55,941 bases of DNA from Caryophanales bacterium UBA1427 (GCA_002329485.1 DCTZ01000031.1:1-55941); one strand, 5' to 3'; shown: positions 15,976-25,151, numbered from the stretch's first letter. Numbers and translations are program-made. Notes: a model not told the origin generated them from the sequence alone.

Positions 15976-17625
15976 TTAAACGTTGAAACAGGAACCTCCG
16001 ATAAATTCGCGCAATAAGGAATTGCATGGTATCGCATCGTCATCGATCGAGCGGAAATATTTCAAATACTTGATCAAACGGTTGGCCACGATGAAATCTT
16101 CATCGGTCGGGCCGATTTCTTTGAGAATCGGAAGAGCATATTTCTTTAAGACGCCGAGCTCATAGGTTAGTTCCGAATTGAAGACATAATCGGCTTGTTC
16201 CTGGTGCGGATATATCCATTTGAATTCGCCTCTTCGAACCGAAGGCCACATCGAAAGCGTCCGTTTGGCCGGAGCGTTACGGAATTTAAAGTCGCGCACC
16301 AAACGTCTGATCAACCGTAAATCCGTGGTGCTCATCGGGGAGTGGTTGTCGATGCTGATTTGGATTTGCGGGGAAATGAAGATCTTGAACTTTTGGTGTT
16401 TCGGAATCGAAGCGCTCAATTGTTCGTTCAAAGCATGAATTCCTTCGATAATGATTGGGGAGTGCGGATCGACTTTAATCTTGCGTCCGGGAACCCGTTT
16501 GGCCGTCATGAAATCAAACCGCGGAAGTTCGACTTCTTCCCCGTTGATGAGGGAATACATATGTTGGTTGAACAGCTCGACATCGATGGTCTTGATGTCT
16601 TCCAAATCGATTTCGCCGTTTTCGTCCGGTTGGATTTTGTCGCGGTCGAGGTAATAATCGTCGATGGAAATCATGACTGGGTTGATGCCGAGTGCCATCA
16701 GTTGCAAACGAAGGCGGTTGGAAAAGGTTGTTTTACCCGAACTGGACGGTCCCGCAATCGCAATCAGCCGAATGTTATCGATATCGGCTTTAATCAAATT
16801 GCCGATTTCGGAAAGCATGTTGTTGTGCTTGGTTTCGCAGATTTGGATAAAATCGACGGTGTTTTCCGGAGTCAGTTTTTCGTTGATGCGGTAGATGGTT
16901 TGCGTATCGATCAATTTCGCCCATTCATAAGCGCGTTTCAAGGTGCGGCCGTAAGTCGGGGCTTCTTCAAACGGCGGTATTTGGCCGTTTAATTCGTAAC
17001 GCGGATACTGGATGATGATTCCCGGGCTGTAAGGGCGCAAAATAAAGTTTTGCAAATAACCGGTGGAAGGAACCATATAACTGTGAAGATAATTGAAATA
17101 ATTACCGCAACGGTATAAATGGACATCCTTTTCGGGACGGTATTTGAGAATATCGATTTTATCGTGCAAATTGAATTTTTGATAAATTTGAATGGCTTCT
17201 TCCGTCGAAACGGTTACCCGTTCAATCGGAATGTCGGCATCCACGATTTCTCTTAAGCGGTTGGCCACCTGATCGACAATCCGTCTTTCAATATGGAAAT
17301 TACCGAGCGGTTGGCAAAAGATCGAACGCGATACATTGTAACTGAAACGGATCGATTCTTCCGGATACAGTTCATTGAAAATCATGGCGATGACATAGCG
17401 CAAACTGGCTTCGTAAGCTTTGCCGGCTTCCGAATGGGTCAAATCCAAAAATTCCACTTCCGCATCAAAACTGATTTTGAAACTCAATTCTCTGACCCGG
17501 CCGTTGACCAAAGCCACAAAGAACTTTTTCTTTTGTTCATCCGGTAATAGCGACAGCAGTGTTGAACCTTTCGGCACAAGCCGTGTTTCGTTTTTTAATT
17601 TAATTGTAATCATATTGTTGTTCAT
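15976..17625 (-). CDS. Uridine kinase-like protein with N-terminal TGS domain
   Basis: Protein of 549 residues with three parts: a TGS/ubiquitin-like domain (about 1-60), a region like the second additional domain of threonyl-tRNA synthetase (about 65-240), and a uridine kinase-type P-loop domain (Walker A GPSSSGKT at about 291-298, then ISIDDYYLDR, later IIIEGIHALN). This fusion is widespread in Bacillota and usually annotated as nucleoside kinase; its physiological substrate is not settled. The start at 17625 has TAGGTG upstream, and a well-formed promoter lies at 17645-17673. The kinase motifs appear intact. Confidence 0.8.
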   Translation of the reverse strand: MNNNMITIKLKNETRLVPKGSTLLSLLPDEQKKKFFVALVNGRVRELSFKISFDAEVEFLDLTHSEAGKAYEASLRYVIAMIFNELYPEESIRFSYNVSRSIFCQPLGNFHIERRIVDQVANRLREIVDADIPIERVTVSTEEAIQIYQKFNLHDKIDILKYRPEKDVHLYRCGNYFNYLHSYMVPSTGYLQNFILRPYSPGIIIQYPRYELNGQIPPFEEAPTYGRTLKRAYEWAKLIDTQTIYRINEKLTPENTVDFIQICETKHNNMLSEIGNLIKADIDNIRLIAIAGPSSSGKTTFSNRLRLQLMALGINPVMISIDDYYLDRDKIQPDENGEIDLEDIKTIDVELFNQHMYSLINGEEVELPRFDFMTAKRVPGRKIKVDPHSPIIIEGIHALNEQLSASIPKHQKFKIFISPQIQISIDNHSPMSTTDLRLIRRLVRDFKFRNAPAKRTLSMWPSVRRGEFKWIYPHQEQADYVFNSELTYELGVLKKYALPILKEIGPTDEDFIVANRLIKYLKYFRSIDDDAIPCNSLLREFIGGSCFNV

Positions 17626-17644
17626 ATTATTTCACCTATAAACT

Positions 17645-17673
17645 ATTGTATGCGAAATAGCGAGATTTAGCAA
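17645..17673 (-). promoter_or_regulatory. Sigma-A promoter of the TGS-kinase gene
   Basis: On the minus strand TTGCTA (17673-17668) and TACAAT (17650-17645) are 17 bases apart, about 20 bases before the start codon. Confidence 0.75.
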
Positions 17674-17819
17674 GCGATATGGATATAAATATTTTAGGGC
17701 CTGTTTACGAAAATAATGCCAAGAATATTTCCGCTTCAAATAAAAAAGGTAATTTTCGCATATAATAAATAAAGGCGCAAAAGATTGATTGACCCAACTC
17801 GGGATTATAATTTAAATAC

Positions 17820-17848
17820 TTGACTTATTACCATCAACATGGTAGAAT
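17820..17848 (+). promoter_or_regulatory. Promoter of the rimP-nusA-infB operon
   Basis: TTGACT (17820-17825) and TAGAAT (17843-17848), 17 bases apart, start a leader of about 55 bases ahead of rimP. Confidence 0.8.
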
Positions 17849-17870
17849 ATGTACGAGATAATGTTTTGGG

Positions 17871-17885
17871 GTGAGCGTTGCTCAC
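17871..17885 (+). promoter_or_regulatory. Leader hairpin of rimP, possible attenuator
   Basis: GTGAGC (17871-17876) and GCTCAC (17880-17885) form a 6-bp stem with a 3-base loop, followed by TCTTT. A GC-rich hairpin plus short T tract at this place is common before rimP in Bacillota and could be a weak terminator subject to NusA feedback; that role is inferred. Confidence 0.5.
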
Positions 17886-17911
17886 TCTTTCATTTGATAG
17901 GCAGGTTTTTT

Positions 17912-18391
17912 ATGAATAGTTTGGAACAGAAAATTTACGATTTGAGTTTGCCGATTTGTACCGATTTGGGCGTCGAACTCGTGAGCGTGGAATGGGTTCG
18001 GGAAAACGGAATGCAGATACTGCGTCTGATTATCGACAAAAAAGAAGGCATTTCGATTGACGATACCACAAGCGTAAGCGAAAAAGTCAGCGAAATGCTC
18101 GACGAGGTTGATCCCATCCCCAACGAATACTATTTGGAAGTTTCTTCCGTTGGTATTGAAAAAGAATTGAAAACCAAGGAAGAAATCACAGCTTCCATCG
18201 GCAAATACGTAGCGGTCAAGACATACGAAAAAATCAAAGTGGGTAATGCCGCCATCAAAGAGTTTGAAGGACATATCCTTAACTTTGACGGCGAAATATT
18301 AACCCTAAAAGCCAAAATCAAACAATTTACCAAAGAGGTTCAAATACCATACAATTTGATTGCTAAAATCCGTTTAGCGATTGAATTTTAG
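17912..18391 (+). CDS. rimP: Ribosome maturation factor RimP
   Basis: Factor of 159 residues needed for 30S subunit assembly. The N-terminal alpha/beta domain includes GVELVSVEWVRENG and the EVSSVGIEKEL block; the C-terminal SH3-like barrel ends KIRLAIEF. ATG 17912 is chosen because an upstream in-frame ATG at 17849 overlaps the promoter -10 edge and would give an atypical N-terminus. It heads the operon with nusA, ylxR, ylxQ, infB and rbfA. Confidence 0.9.
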   Translation: MNSLEQKIYDLSLPICTDLGVELVSVEWVRENGMQILRLIIDKKEGISIDDTTSVSEKVSEMLDEVDPIPNEYYLEVSSVGIEKELKTKEEITASIGKYVAVKTYEKIKVGNAAIKEFEGHILNFDGEILTLKAKIKQFTKEVQIPYNLIAKIRLAIEF

Positions 18392-18406
18392 AGTAGGAGC
18401 ATTTTA

Positions 18407-19492
18407 ATGACGAGTAAGAATTTTTATGAAACATTGGAACTGGTTGCCCAAGAGCGGAATTTGGCTCTAGAAGACGTTCAGGAAAAGGTGCGCGTTGCGC
18501 TTGCCAAAGCCTGCGCTTTGGAAGGCTTTACCGGTGAAATCGAGGTAGAATTTTCGCACGAAAAGAAAACAATCCGCGCCTGGAACGTCAACACCGTCGT
18601 GGAAGAAATCGACCCCGAGGGTCCGAAAGGGCAAATCCTTTTGGAAGATGCCAAAGAAATCAAACAAAAGGTTAAAGTTGGCGATATTATCCGGAAAGAA
18701 ATCAATCTGGCCACCGATATCGGCCGCAAAGGCGCAACCCAATTTAAGCAAATCTTTACCCAAGGCATCAAAGAATTGGGACGAAAAAGAGCCTACGAAT
18801 TCTTCAAAGAACGCGAAAACGAAATGATCAGCGCAACGGTCCAAGACGTGACCGAGAATGCGGTTATTCTTTCGCTTGGCCTTAACACGATTACCCATAT
18901 GCCGCTTTCGGAAAGCTTGCCTGGCGAAGTTTTGCAGAAGGGCAGCTCCATCAAAGTATATATAACCAAAGTCGAAGAAACAGGCAAAGACCCGAAAGTA
19001 TATGTATCTAGGGTTCACCGGGATATCGTCAAACGTTTGTTCGAAACCTTAATTCCGGAAGTCGCAAGCGGCGTCATCGAAGTGATGGCCGTAGCTCGGG
19101 ATGCGGGATACCGCAGCAAAGTCGGCGTCATAAGTAACAATCCGGATGTCGATCCGAAAGGATCCTGCGTCGGTCCGCAAGGCATGCGGGTAAAACAAAT
19201 CAACCAAGCCTTGAACGGCGAACGCATCGACATCTTTGTCTGGAGTGACGATCCGATTCGGCTGATAGCGGAAGCTTTGACACCGGCAACCGTCCTATCG
19301 GTTTTGCCTGATCCGGAAGAGAAAAAAGCAACCGTAATCGTTCCGGATTCGCAGTTTTCGCTTGCCATCGGCAAAGGCGGACAAAATGCCCGTTTGGCTT
19401 CGCAAGCTACGGGATGGAAAATTGACATCAAAGACGAATCGACAGCTTATCAAGAAGGAATCAAGTTTAAGATTAATGTATTGAACAAATAG
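18407..19492 (+). CDS. nusA: Transcription elongation/termination factor NusA
   Basis: RNA polymerase-binding factor of 361 residues. An N-terminal polymerase-binding domain (about 1-125) is followed by S1 (about 130-200) and two KH domains (about 205-345), the second marked by SLAIGKGGQNARLA. It lacks the acidic C-terminal repeats of the E. coli protein, as is normal for Bacillota. TAGGAG precedes ATG 18407. It sits between rimP and ylxR in the conserved order and may control the operon through its leader hairpin. Confidence 0.95.
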   Translation: MTSKNFYETLELVAQERNLALEDVQEKVRVALAKACALEGFTGEIEVEFSHEKKTIRAWNVNTVVEEIDPEGPKGQILLEDAKEIKQKVKVGDIIRKEINLATDIGRKGATQFKQIFTQGIKELGRKRAYEFFKERENEMISATVQDVTENAVILSLGLNTITHMPLSESLPGEVLQKGSSIKVYITKVEETGKDPKVYVSRVHRDIVKRLFETLIPEVASGVIEVMAVARDAGYRSKVGVISNNPDVDPKGSCVGPQGMRVKQINQALNGERIDIFVWSDDPIRLIAEALTPATVLSVLPDPEEKKATVIVPDSQFSLAIGKGGQNARLASQATGWKIDIKDESTAYQEGIKFKINVLNK

Positions 19493-19504
19493 GGGGAGTA
19501 CGAC

Positions 19505-19789
19505 ATGTTGAAACCGCGTAAAGTGCCGCTCAGAAAATGCGTCGCCACCAATGAACAACATCCGAAAATGGACATGTTTCGCATCGTCCGAACACCCGAA
19601 GGAAATATTATTATCGATTTGACGGGAAAAGCCCGGGGGCGGGGAGCTTATTTATCGAAAAGCAAAACCGCAATCAACCAAGCCAAAAAGAAAAAAGTGC
19701 TCGACCGTCATTTGGAAACCGAAGTTCCGGAAAGCATTTATTCGGAACTGTTGGAAATGCTGGGTGAAGCGAGTGACAAACAAAAATAG
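19505..19789 (+). CDS. ylxR: YlxR family RNA-binding protein
   Basis: Small basic protein of 94 residues with RKCVATNE at the N-terminus and the hallmark GRGAYLS. The family binds RNA and has been linked to RNase P. AGGGGGAG precedes ATG 19505. Its 3' end overlaps ylxQ, so the two are translationally coupled. Confidence 0.9.
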   Translation: MLKPRKVPLRKCVATNEQHPKMDMFRIVRTPEGNIIIDLTGKARGRGAYLSKSKTAINQAKKKKVLDRHLETEVPESIYSELLEMLGEASDKQK

Positions 19790-20102
19790 AATTCTGCAAC
19801 TCTTGGGTTTAGCCAGAAGAAGCGGAAAACTGGCCATGGGAACGGATGCGGTGATCGAGCAAATGTCCCATTTAAAGTTGATTGTTCTTGCAAGCGATGC
19901 TTCCCCCAAAACAATAGACAAAATCGAAAAAAAAGCATACTTTTACGGTGTGCCGATTATCAAAATATTTACAACCCCTGAGTTATCGCATGCCATCGGC
20001 AAAACCAATCAGAAGATGGTCGGGCTTATTGATGAAGGGTTTGTGAAAAAAATCAACGAGCTCCTTACAGAGGAAAGAATAGGTGAAAATAATGAAAGTT
20101 AA
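19773..20102 (+). CDS. ylxQ: YlxQ, ribosomal protein L7Ae-like
   Basis: Protein of 109 residues in the L7Ae/L30e/S12e family that binds kink-turn RNA. RILQLLGLARRSGKLAMG and LIVLASDASPKT mark it. GTG 19773 is preferred because GGGTG (19762-19766) lies 6 bases upstream; an in-frame GTG at 19764 is the alternative. It overlaps ylxR by 17 bases and infB by 11. Confidence 0.85.
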   Translation: MTNKNRILQLLGLARRSGKLAMGTDAVIEQMSHLKLIVLASDASPKTIDKIEKKAYFYGVPIIKIFTTPELSHAIGKTNQKMVGLIDEGFVKKINELLTEERIGENNES

Positions 20103-22602
20103 AGAATTAGTCGAAATATTTAATTGTCCGGAAGAAAAGATACTGGAACTGCTTTCGAATGTCGGTGTGGATGTTTCCATGCAAGGCGATACATTTGTGG
20201 AAAAAGAGGTAGAAAAAAAGCTAGCTCGTTATTTCAACGTCCCTTATCCGTTCAAATCGGCCAAGAAGGACGGAAAAGCAAAAACCTCAGCAAAACCGAA
20301 AACCGTTGTGCCGATTGTCAGGGCGGAACCTAAAAAAGAGGTAAAACCGCAACCGCAACCTCAGGCCAAACAACAGCCTCAGCCGCAGACCAAGCAACCA
20401 CAGCCGCAACCGCAGACCAAGCAACCACAACCGCAAACCGCCGTCAAGCAGCCTCAGCCTCAGGCCAAGCAGCAGCCCCAACCGCAAATCAAGCAGGCTC
20501 AGCAAAAACCTCAGCCTCAACAGGTTAAAACATCCGCAACCAAAACACCTAGTTCACCTACTCCTCAGCCTAAGTCTCAGCCAGAAAAACAAGTCGTTTC
20601 CAAACCGAAAGCATCCAAACCGCTTTATTTCGACGATGAGCCGGTTGTACCACGCATCGATGAAGAAATGCTGTCCAAATACGGCGAATTTTTGGATGAC
20701 GACGAATACAATATCAAACGCGAAGTAAGAATAAAGAAAAAAGATACCGACTCCGAAGGTTCGCTGACCAAAAAGAGACGCGGACTTGTCAAAAAACCGG
20801 TTCCAAAAAAAGGCAAACACGCTTTGCATTTGGAAACCCCGGTTGAAGAAAATGTTGTGTATTATGAAGCCGGCATGACCGTTATCGAAGTCGCCGAAGC
20901 TTTGAACACTTCGGTAACCAATTTGGTTAAAAAACTCTTTGTTTCAATCGGCGTTATGGCCAGCGCCACGAGCGTCCTCGACCGCGATACGATCGAACTG
21001 ATTGCCATGGAATACGGCTATGAAGTCAAAGACAAGAAAATTACCGATTTGGTACGTTTCGACGAAATGGAAATTATCGACGAAAGCGATCAGTTGGTTC
21101 CGCGTCCGCCGGTTGTAACGATTATGGGCCACGTCGACCATGGCAAAACAACGCTGCTCGATACCATTCGCAGCAGCCATGTCGTCAAAGGCGAAGCCGG
21201 AGGAATCACCCAACACATCGGTGCTTATCAGGTTGAAAAGAACGGCCGTTTGGTCACCTTTATCGATACCCCGGGGCATGCAGCATTTACAGAAATGCGG
21301 GCCCGCGGTGCCTCGATTACCGATATTGTAATTCTTGTGGTAGCCGCTGACGACGGCCTTATGCCGCAAACCGTGGAAGCCATCGAACATGCCCAAGCCG
21401 CAAAAGTCCCAATCATTGTTGCCGTCAACAAGATGGACCGTCCTCAGGCCAATCCGGAACGCATCAAACAACAACTTACCGAATACAATTTGGTGGCGGA
21501 AGAATGGGGTGGCGACACTATCATCGTGCCAATCTCGGCTTTAACCGGCCAGGGCGTGGATGAACTTTTGGAAATGGTGCTCCTTGTGAGCGACATGAAA
21601 GATCTGAAAGCCAATCCTAACCGTTTGGGCGTGGGAACCGTTATTGAAGCCAAACTTGACAAAGGCCGCGGACCGGTCGCCACATTACTTGTTCAAAACG
21701 GTTCCATCAAAGTGGGCGATGTTATCGTCGTCGGTAACACCTACGGTAAAATCCGTGCGATGTACGACGAAAACGGCCGTCCAGTGACGATTGCCGGTCC
21801 TTCGAAACCGGTTGAAATTACGGGTATCGAAGAAGTGCCGTTTGCGGGCGAACGTTTCATGATTTATAACGACGAAAGAAAAGCCCGGGAAATTGCCTCA
21901 ATCAGAGCCCAAAACAAATTCAACGAAGAAAAAGGCGTCGGCAAATCCATTTCGCTGGCCGAACTCATGAAATCGCAAAAGAACGAAGAAGTCAAAGAAC
22001 TCAACCTGATCATCCGCTGCGATGTCCAGGGTTCGATTGAAGCTATTCGGGGACTTTTGGAAAAAATCAATATTGAAGGAACCAAAATCAATATCGTGGC
22101 TTCCCGCGTCGGTGCCATCACCGAATCGGATGTCAACCTGGCGATTGCTTCCAACTCGATTATTATCGGTTTCAACATCCGTCCGCAGGCCGCCATTACC
22201 GAATATGCCAAATCCAAGGGCATCGAAATCCGCTTGTATGATATCATCTATAAACTTCAGGAAGATATCGAAATGGCCGTTAAAGGCTTGCTCGATCCGG
22301 TAATGACCGAAAAAATCCTGGGCGAAGCGGAAGTAAGAGAGACCTTCAAAGCAAGCAAGATTGGCACAATCGCCGGATGCTATGTTACGAGCGGTCTCGT
22401 GCAACGGAATGCCAGCGTTCGCCTGATCCGCAACAGTATCGTCATTTATACCGGAAAGATTTCTTCTTTGAAACGTTTCAAAGATGACGTAAGAGAAGTA
22501 AAAGCCGGGTATGAATGCGGCCTAACGATCGAAAACTATAACGATATTAAAGTAGGCGATTTCATCGAATGCTTTATCATGGAAGAGGAAGGAAGAGAAT
22601 AA
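20092..22602 (+). CDS. infB: Translation initiation factor IF-2
   Basis: GTPase of 836 residues that places initiator tRNA on the ribosome. A short N-terminal IF2N-like domain (about 1-50) is followed by a Gln/Pro/Lys-rich linker (about 84-166), a second IF2N region (about 250-325), and the G domain with GHVDHGKTT (about 346), DTPGH and NKMD. The C-terminal beta barrels include the tRNA-binding domain. The linker is largely (P/K)Q repeats and unusually regular. ATG 20092 follows AGGTG with 6 bases spacing; a GTG at 20083 is possible. It ends one base before the rbfA start. Confidence 0.95.
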   Translation: MKVKELVEIFNCPEEKILELLSNVGVDVSMQGDTFVEKEVEKKLARYFNVPYPFKSAKKDGKAKTSAKPKTVVPIVRAEPKKEVKPQPQPQAKQQPQPQTKQPQPQPQTKQPQPQTAVKQPQPQAKQQPQPQIKQAQQKPQPQQVKTSATKTPSSPTPQPKSQPEKQVVSKPKASKPLYFDDEPVVPRIDEEMLSKYGEFLDDDEYNIKREVRIKKKDTDSEGSLTKKRRGLVKKPVPKKGKHALHLETPVEENVVYYEAGMTVIEVAEALNTSVTNLVKKLFVSIGVMASATSVLDRDTIELIAMEYGYEVKDKKITDLVRFDEMEIIDESDQLVPRPPVVTIMGHVDHGKTTLLDTIRSSHVVKGEAGGITQHIGAYQVEKNGRLVTFIDTPGHAAFTEMRARGASITDIVILVVAADDGLMPQTVEAIEHAQAAKVPIIVAVNKMDRPQANPERIKQQLTEYNLVAEEWGGDTIIVPISALTGQGVDELLEMVLLVSDMKDLKANPNRLGVGTVIEAKLDKGRGPVATLLVQNGSIKVGDVIVVGNTYGKIRAMYDENGRPVTIAGPSKPVEITGIEEVPFAGERFMIYNDERKAREIASIRAQNKFNEEKGVGKSISLAELMKSQKNEEVKELNLIIRCDVQGSIEAIRGLLEKINIEGTKINIVASRVGAITESDVNLAIASNSIIIGFNIRPQAAITEYAKSKGIEIRLYDIIYKLQEDIEMAVKGLLDPVMTEKILGEAEVRETFKASKIGTIAGCYVTSGLVQRNASVRLIRNSIVIYTGKISSLKRFKDDVREVKAGYECGLTIENYNDIKVGDFIECFIMEEEGRE
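20341..20590 (+). repeat. Low-complexity PQ/KQ-coding repeat inside infB
   Basis: Degenerate CAA/CAG-CCN tandem units, with CAGACCAAGCAACCACA-like blocks repeated, encode an alternating Gln-Pro-Lys linker. The period is irregular and codon choice varies, so the repeat has been partly randomised by synonymous change. Confidence 0.8.
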
Positions 22603-22603
22603 G

Positions 22604-22945
22604 ATGTCAGTCAAATATGAACGGATTGAAAAAAACATAGGGCGCGAATTATCCAATATCCTCTTAATGGAAGCCAAAAACGTTTTGTTGAAATATGTTT
22701 CGGTTACCAAAGTCAAAGTAACCACCGATTTGTCGCTTGCCACCATCTGGTACACCATCATGGGCGATGAAAACGAAATTCAGGCCACCAAGAAAGCCTT
22801 GGAAGAAGCCAAAGGCTATCTCAGAACCGAACTTGCCCAACGTTTGGATTTGCGCAAGACGCCGGAACTTCGTTTCAAATACGACGAATCGCTCGAATAC
22901 GGCAACCGAATCGAAAAAATTCTGGAAGAAATCAAAAAAGAATAA
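22604..22945 (+). CDS. rbfA: Ribosome-binding factor A
   Basis: Small KH-fold protein of 113 residues that helps mature the 16S rRNA 5' end. ERIEKNIGRELSNIL at the start and TPELRFKYDESLEYGNRIEKIL at the end are family blocks. It starts one base after the infB stop with GGAAGGAA upstream. It closes the operon; truB and ribF, which often follow, are absent here. Confidence 0.92.
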   Translation: MSVKYERIEKNIGRELSNILLMEAKNVLLKYVSVTKVKVTTDLSLATIWYTIMGDENEIQATKKALEEAKGYLRTELAQRLDLRKTPELRFKYDESLEYGNRIEKILEEIKKE

Positions 22946-22951
22946 AACGAA

Positions 22952-22999
22952 AAAACACAATCGGTTAAGCCCCTAATGCTTGCCTGATTGTGTTTTTTT
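22952..22999 (+). terminator. Terminator of the rimP-rbfA operon
   Basis: AACACAATC (22954-22962) pairs with GATTGTGTT (22986-22994), with an inner AAGC/GCTT stem, followed by a run of T. Confidence 0.85.
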
Positions 23000-23089
23000 G
23001 TGTATTTAATAATCATACCGACAAACAATAACAAAAACATTTTCTTTTTTCTTCAAAAAATGGTATACTATTTGCTAGAGGAGACGGCT

Positions 23090-24877
23090 ATGAATATAAA
23101 AGAGCATTTGCAACTTGTTCCCAAACTTCCCGGCTGTTATCAGATGAAAAACGAAAAAGGCGAAATCATCTATGTCGGCAAGGCCAAAAACCTGCAGAAC
23201 CGTTTGCGCAGTTATTTCACGGGTTCGCACGACGCCAAAACGACCAGAATGATTCAGGATATCGCCACTTTCGAATACATCGTCACATCGAGCGAACTGG
23301 AAGCCTTTTTGTTGGAACTTAATTTCATCAAAGAATACCGTCCGAAATACAATATTCTTTTGATGGACGACAAGACTTATCCTTATATTTGCATTACCGG
23401 CGAAGAACACCCGCGGCTTGTGATAACCCGGGATATCAATCACTGGTTGGCCAAAAAAGGGAAACTGTTCGGACCGTATCCGAATGCCAAAGCGGCGCGG
23501 GACATCGTGGAAATGCTCAACAAAATCTATCCGTTTCGCAAATGTCTGAAACTTCCCAAAAAGCCTTGTCTGTATTATTTTTTGGGTCAGTGCCTAGCTC
23601 CTTGCATCAATGTCGTCACCAAAGAAACTTATGACGGTTTGAAACAGGAAGTAGCCACTTTCTTAAACGGTAACGACACCAGCATTCTTAAAAAAATTGA
23701 AGCCAAAATGCAGGAAGCCTCGGACAACCTGGAATTCGAAAAAGCAATCGAATACCGGGAAATGATCAACAGCATCAAAACCGTCAAAGACGAACAAAAG
23801 ATGACCCTGGAAGACAAAATCAACCGCGATATTTTCGGTTATTATGCCAAAGACGATGTCATCGCCATCCAGGTCTTCCACATGCGTTCCGGCAAAGTCA
23901 CCGAACGGAACGGGGAAGTTTTTGATTTGTACGGTTCGGTCGACGAAGCTTTGACGAGCTATATTTCGCAATTCTATTTGCTTAAAAACAACGTCAAACC
24001 TTCGGAAATCCTGATACCTTATGTGGAAGACGTCGAGTTGCTTAAATCGAGTCTGGAAACCAAGGTCAGCATTCCGATCAAAGGACTCAAAAAGAAACTG
24101 GTGGACTTGGTATCGGAAAATGCCAAAATTAATCTGGAAAACTGGCAAAAACTGAGACTTCAGAAAGTAAGCCGGACAAAGGATGCGGCGGCGCGGCTCG
24201 GCGAAATCCTGGGTATTCCTTTTCCTGCGGTTATGGAAATCTTCGATAACTCCAATATCGGCGGCGCCAGTGCTGTAAGTGCCATGGTTACCTATATTGA
24301 CGGGGTTCCTTCGCCGAAAGATTACCGAAAATTCAAAATCCGCACCGTTTCCGGTGCCGATGACTTTAAAACCATGCAGGAGGTCATCAAAAGAAGGTAT
24401 TCGCGGGTTTTGAAAGAAAATCTGCGGAAACCGGATTTAATCCTGGTCGACGGAGGAAAACCGCAGGTCAGTGCGGCTTTGCAGGCTTTAAAAGCCGTCG
24501 GGATCGACGGTATTACGGTAGCGGGCATCGTCAAAGACGATAAACACAGAACCCGCGCACTTATCAACCAAAACGGCGAAGAAATAACAATCGACAAAAA
24601 AGAAAATGTCTTTTTGCTTTTGGAAGCGATGCAAAACGAAGTCCATCGCTATGCGATTTCCTATTTCAAAAACGTGCATACGAAAAGCGCGCTTGCTTCC
24701 AAACTCGATGAAATCAAGGGAATCGGTCCCAATCGCAAGAAAGTTCTCCTTGCCAATTTCGATTCCCTCGAAGATATTCAAAACGCTTCGCTTGACAAAC
24801 TGAAAGCCTTGGGCTTTCCCGAAAAAATCGCCGTACATTTACTAAAAAGTCTGTCAGGCAGTGACACCCTTTCTTGA
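23090..24877 (+). CDS. uvrC: Excinuclease ABC subunit C
   Basis: Nuclease of 595 residues that makes both incisions in nucleotide excision repair. The GIY-YIG domain (about 10-90, GEIIYVGKAKNLQNRLRSYF) makes the 3' cut. A UVR helix pair binds UvrB (about 200-235, KMQEASDNLEFEKAIEYREM). The RNase H-like half carries MEIFDNSNIGG and LILVDGGKPQ, and a helix-hairpin-helix pair ends the chain. The start is ATG 23090 after AGAGGAG. The promoter has an extended -10 (TGG-TATACT, 23061-23069). No LexA box was seen. It overlaps the gerE promoter at its 3' end. Confidence 0.95.
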   Translation: MNIKEHLQLVPKLPGCYQMKNEKGEIIYVGKAKNLQNRLRSYFTGSHDAKTTRMIQDIATFEYIVTSSELEAFLLELNFIKEYRPKYNILLMDDKTYPYICITGEEHPRLVITRDINHWLAKKGKLFGPYPNAKAARDIVEMLNKIYPFRKCLKLPKKPCLYYFLGQCLAPCINVVTKETYDGLKQEVATFLNGNDTSILKKIEAKMQEASDNLEFEKAIEYREMINSIKTVKDEQKMTLEDKINRDIFGYYAKDDVIAIQVFHMRSGKVTERNGEVFDLYGSVDEALTSYISQFYLLKNNVKPSEILIPYVEDVELLKSSLETKVSIPIKGLKKKLVDLVSENAKINLENWQKLRLQKVSRTKDAAARLGEILGIPFPAVMEIFDNSNIGGASAVSAMVTYIDGVPSPKDYRKFKIRTVSGADDFKTMQEVIKRRYSRVLKENLRKPDLILVDGGKPQVSAALQALKAVGIDGITVAGIVKDDKHRTRALINQNGEEITIDKKENVFLLLEAMQNEVHRYAISYFKNVHTKSALASKLDEIKGIGPNRKKVLLANFDSLEDIQNASLDKLKALGFPEKIAVHLLKSLSGSDTLS

Positions 24878-24891
24878 CGATGCATATTATA
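24863..24891 (+). promoter_or_regulatory. Candidate sigma-K promoter of gerE
   Basis: CATATTATA (24883-24891) fully matches the mother-cell -10 consensus CATAnnnTA; GACA at 24863-24866, 16 bases upstream, matches the core AC of the -35. It starts inside the last codons of uvrC. In Bacillus gerE is transcribed by sigma-K, which fits. Confidence 0.5.
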
Positions 24892-24911
24892 CATTGATTA
24901 AGGGGGATGTT

Positions 24912-25151
24912 ATGCATATCAATAATTATCGTGATAATGTTGGACATATGAAAAAACTATTGACGAATCGGGAGAAAGAAATATTTGAACTGCTCGTCCA
25001 AAATCGTGATACCGACCAAATTGCTGCCCTATTGAATATCAGTAGTAAAACCGTTCGCAATCATATTTCCAATGTTATTCAAAAATTAGGCGTCAAAGGC
25101 CGTAGTCAGGCGTTGTTGGAATTAATCAAAATGCAAGCAATTAATCTTTAG
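24912..25151 (+). CDS. gerE: GerE, late mother-cell transcription regulator
   Basis: LuxR-type helix-turn-helix protein of 79 residues with no receiver domain. Its body (LLTNREKEIFELLVQNRDT, then SSKTVRNHISNVIQKLGVKG and RSQALLELIKM) is strikingly close to Bacillus GerE, which activates and represses spore coat genes late in sporulation. Neighbourhood supports this: gerE also lies near uvrC in Bacillus. AAGGGGGATG precedes ATG 24912. A sigma-K-type promoter is embedded in the uvrC end. Likely targets in this window are the coat genes at 29.5-30.7 kb. Confidence 0.92.
   Translation: MHINNYRDNVGHMKKLLTNREKEIFELLVQNRDTDQIAALLNISSKTVRNHISNVIQKLGVKGRSQALLELIKMQAINL

Noticed and set aside
20341..20590. 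CRISPR-like or intergenic tandem repeat
   Set aside because: It is in frame inside infB, codes for a Gln-Pro-Lys linker and has no spacers.
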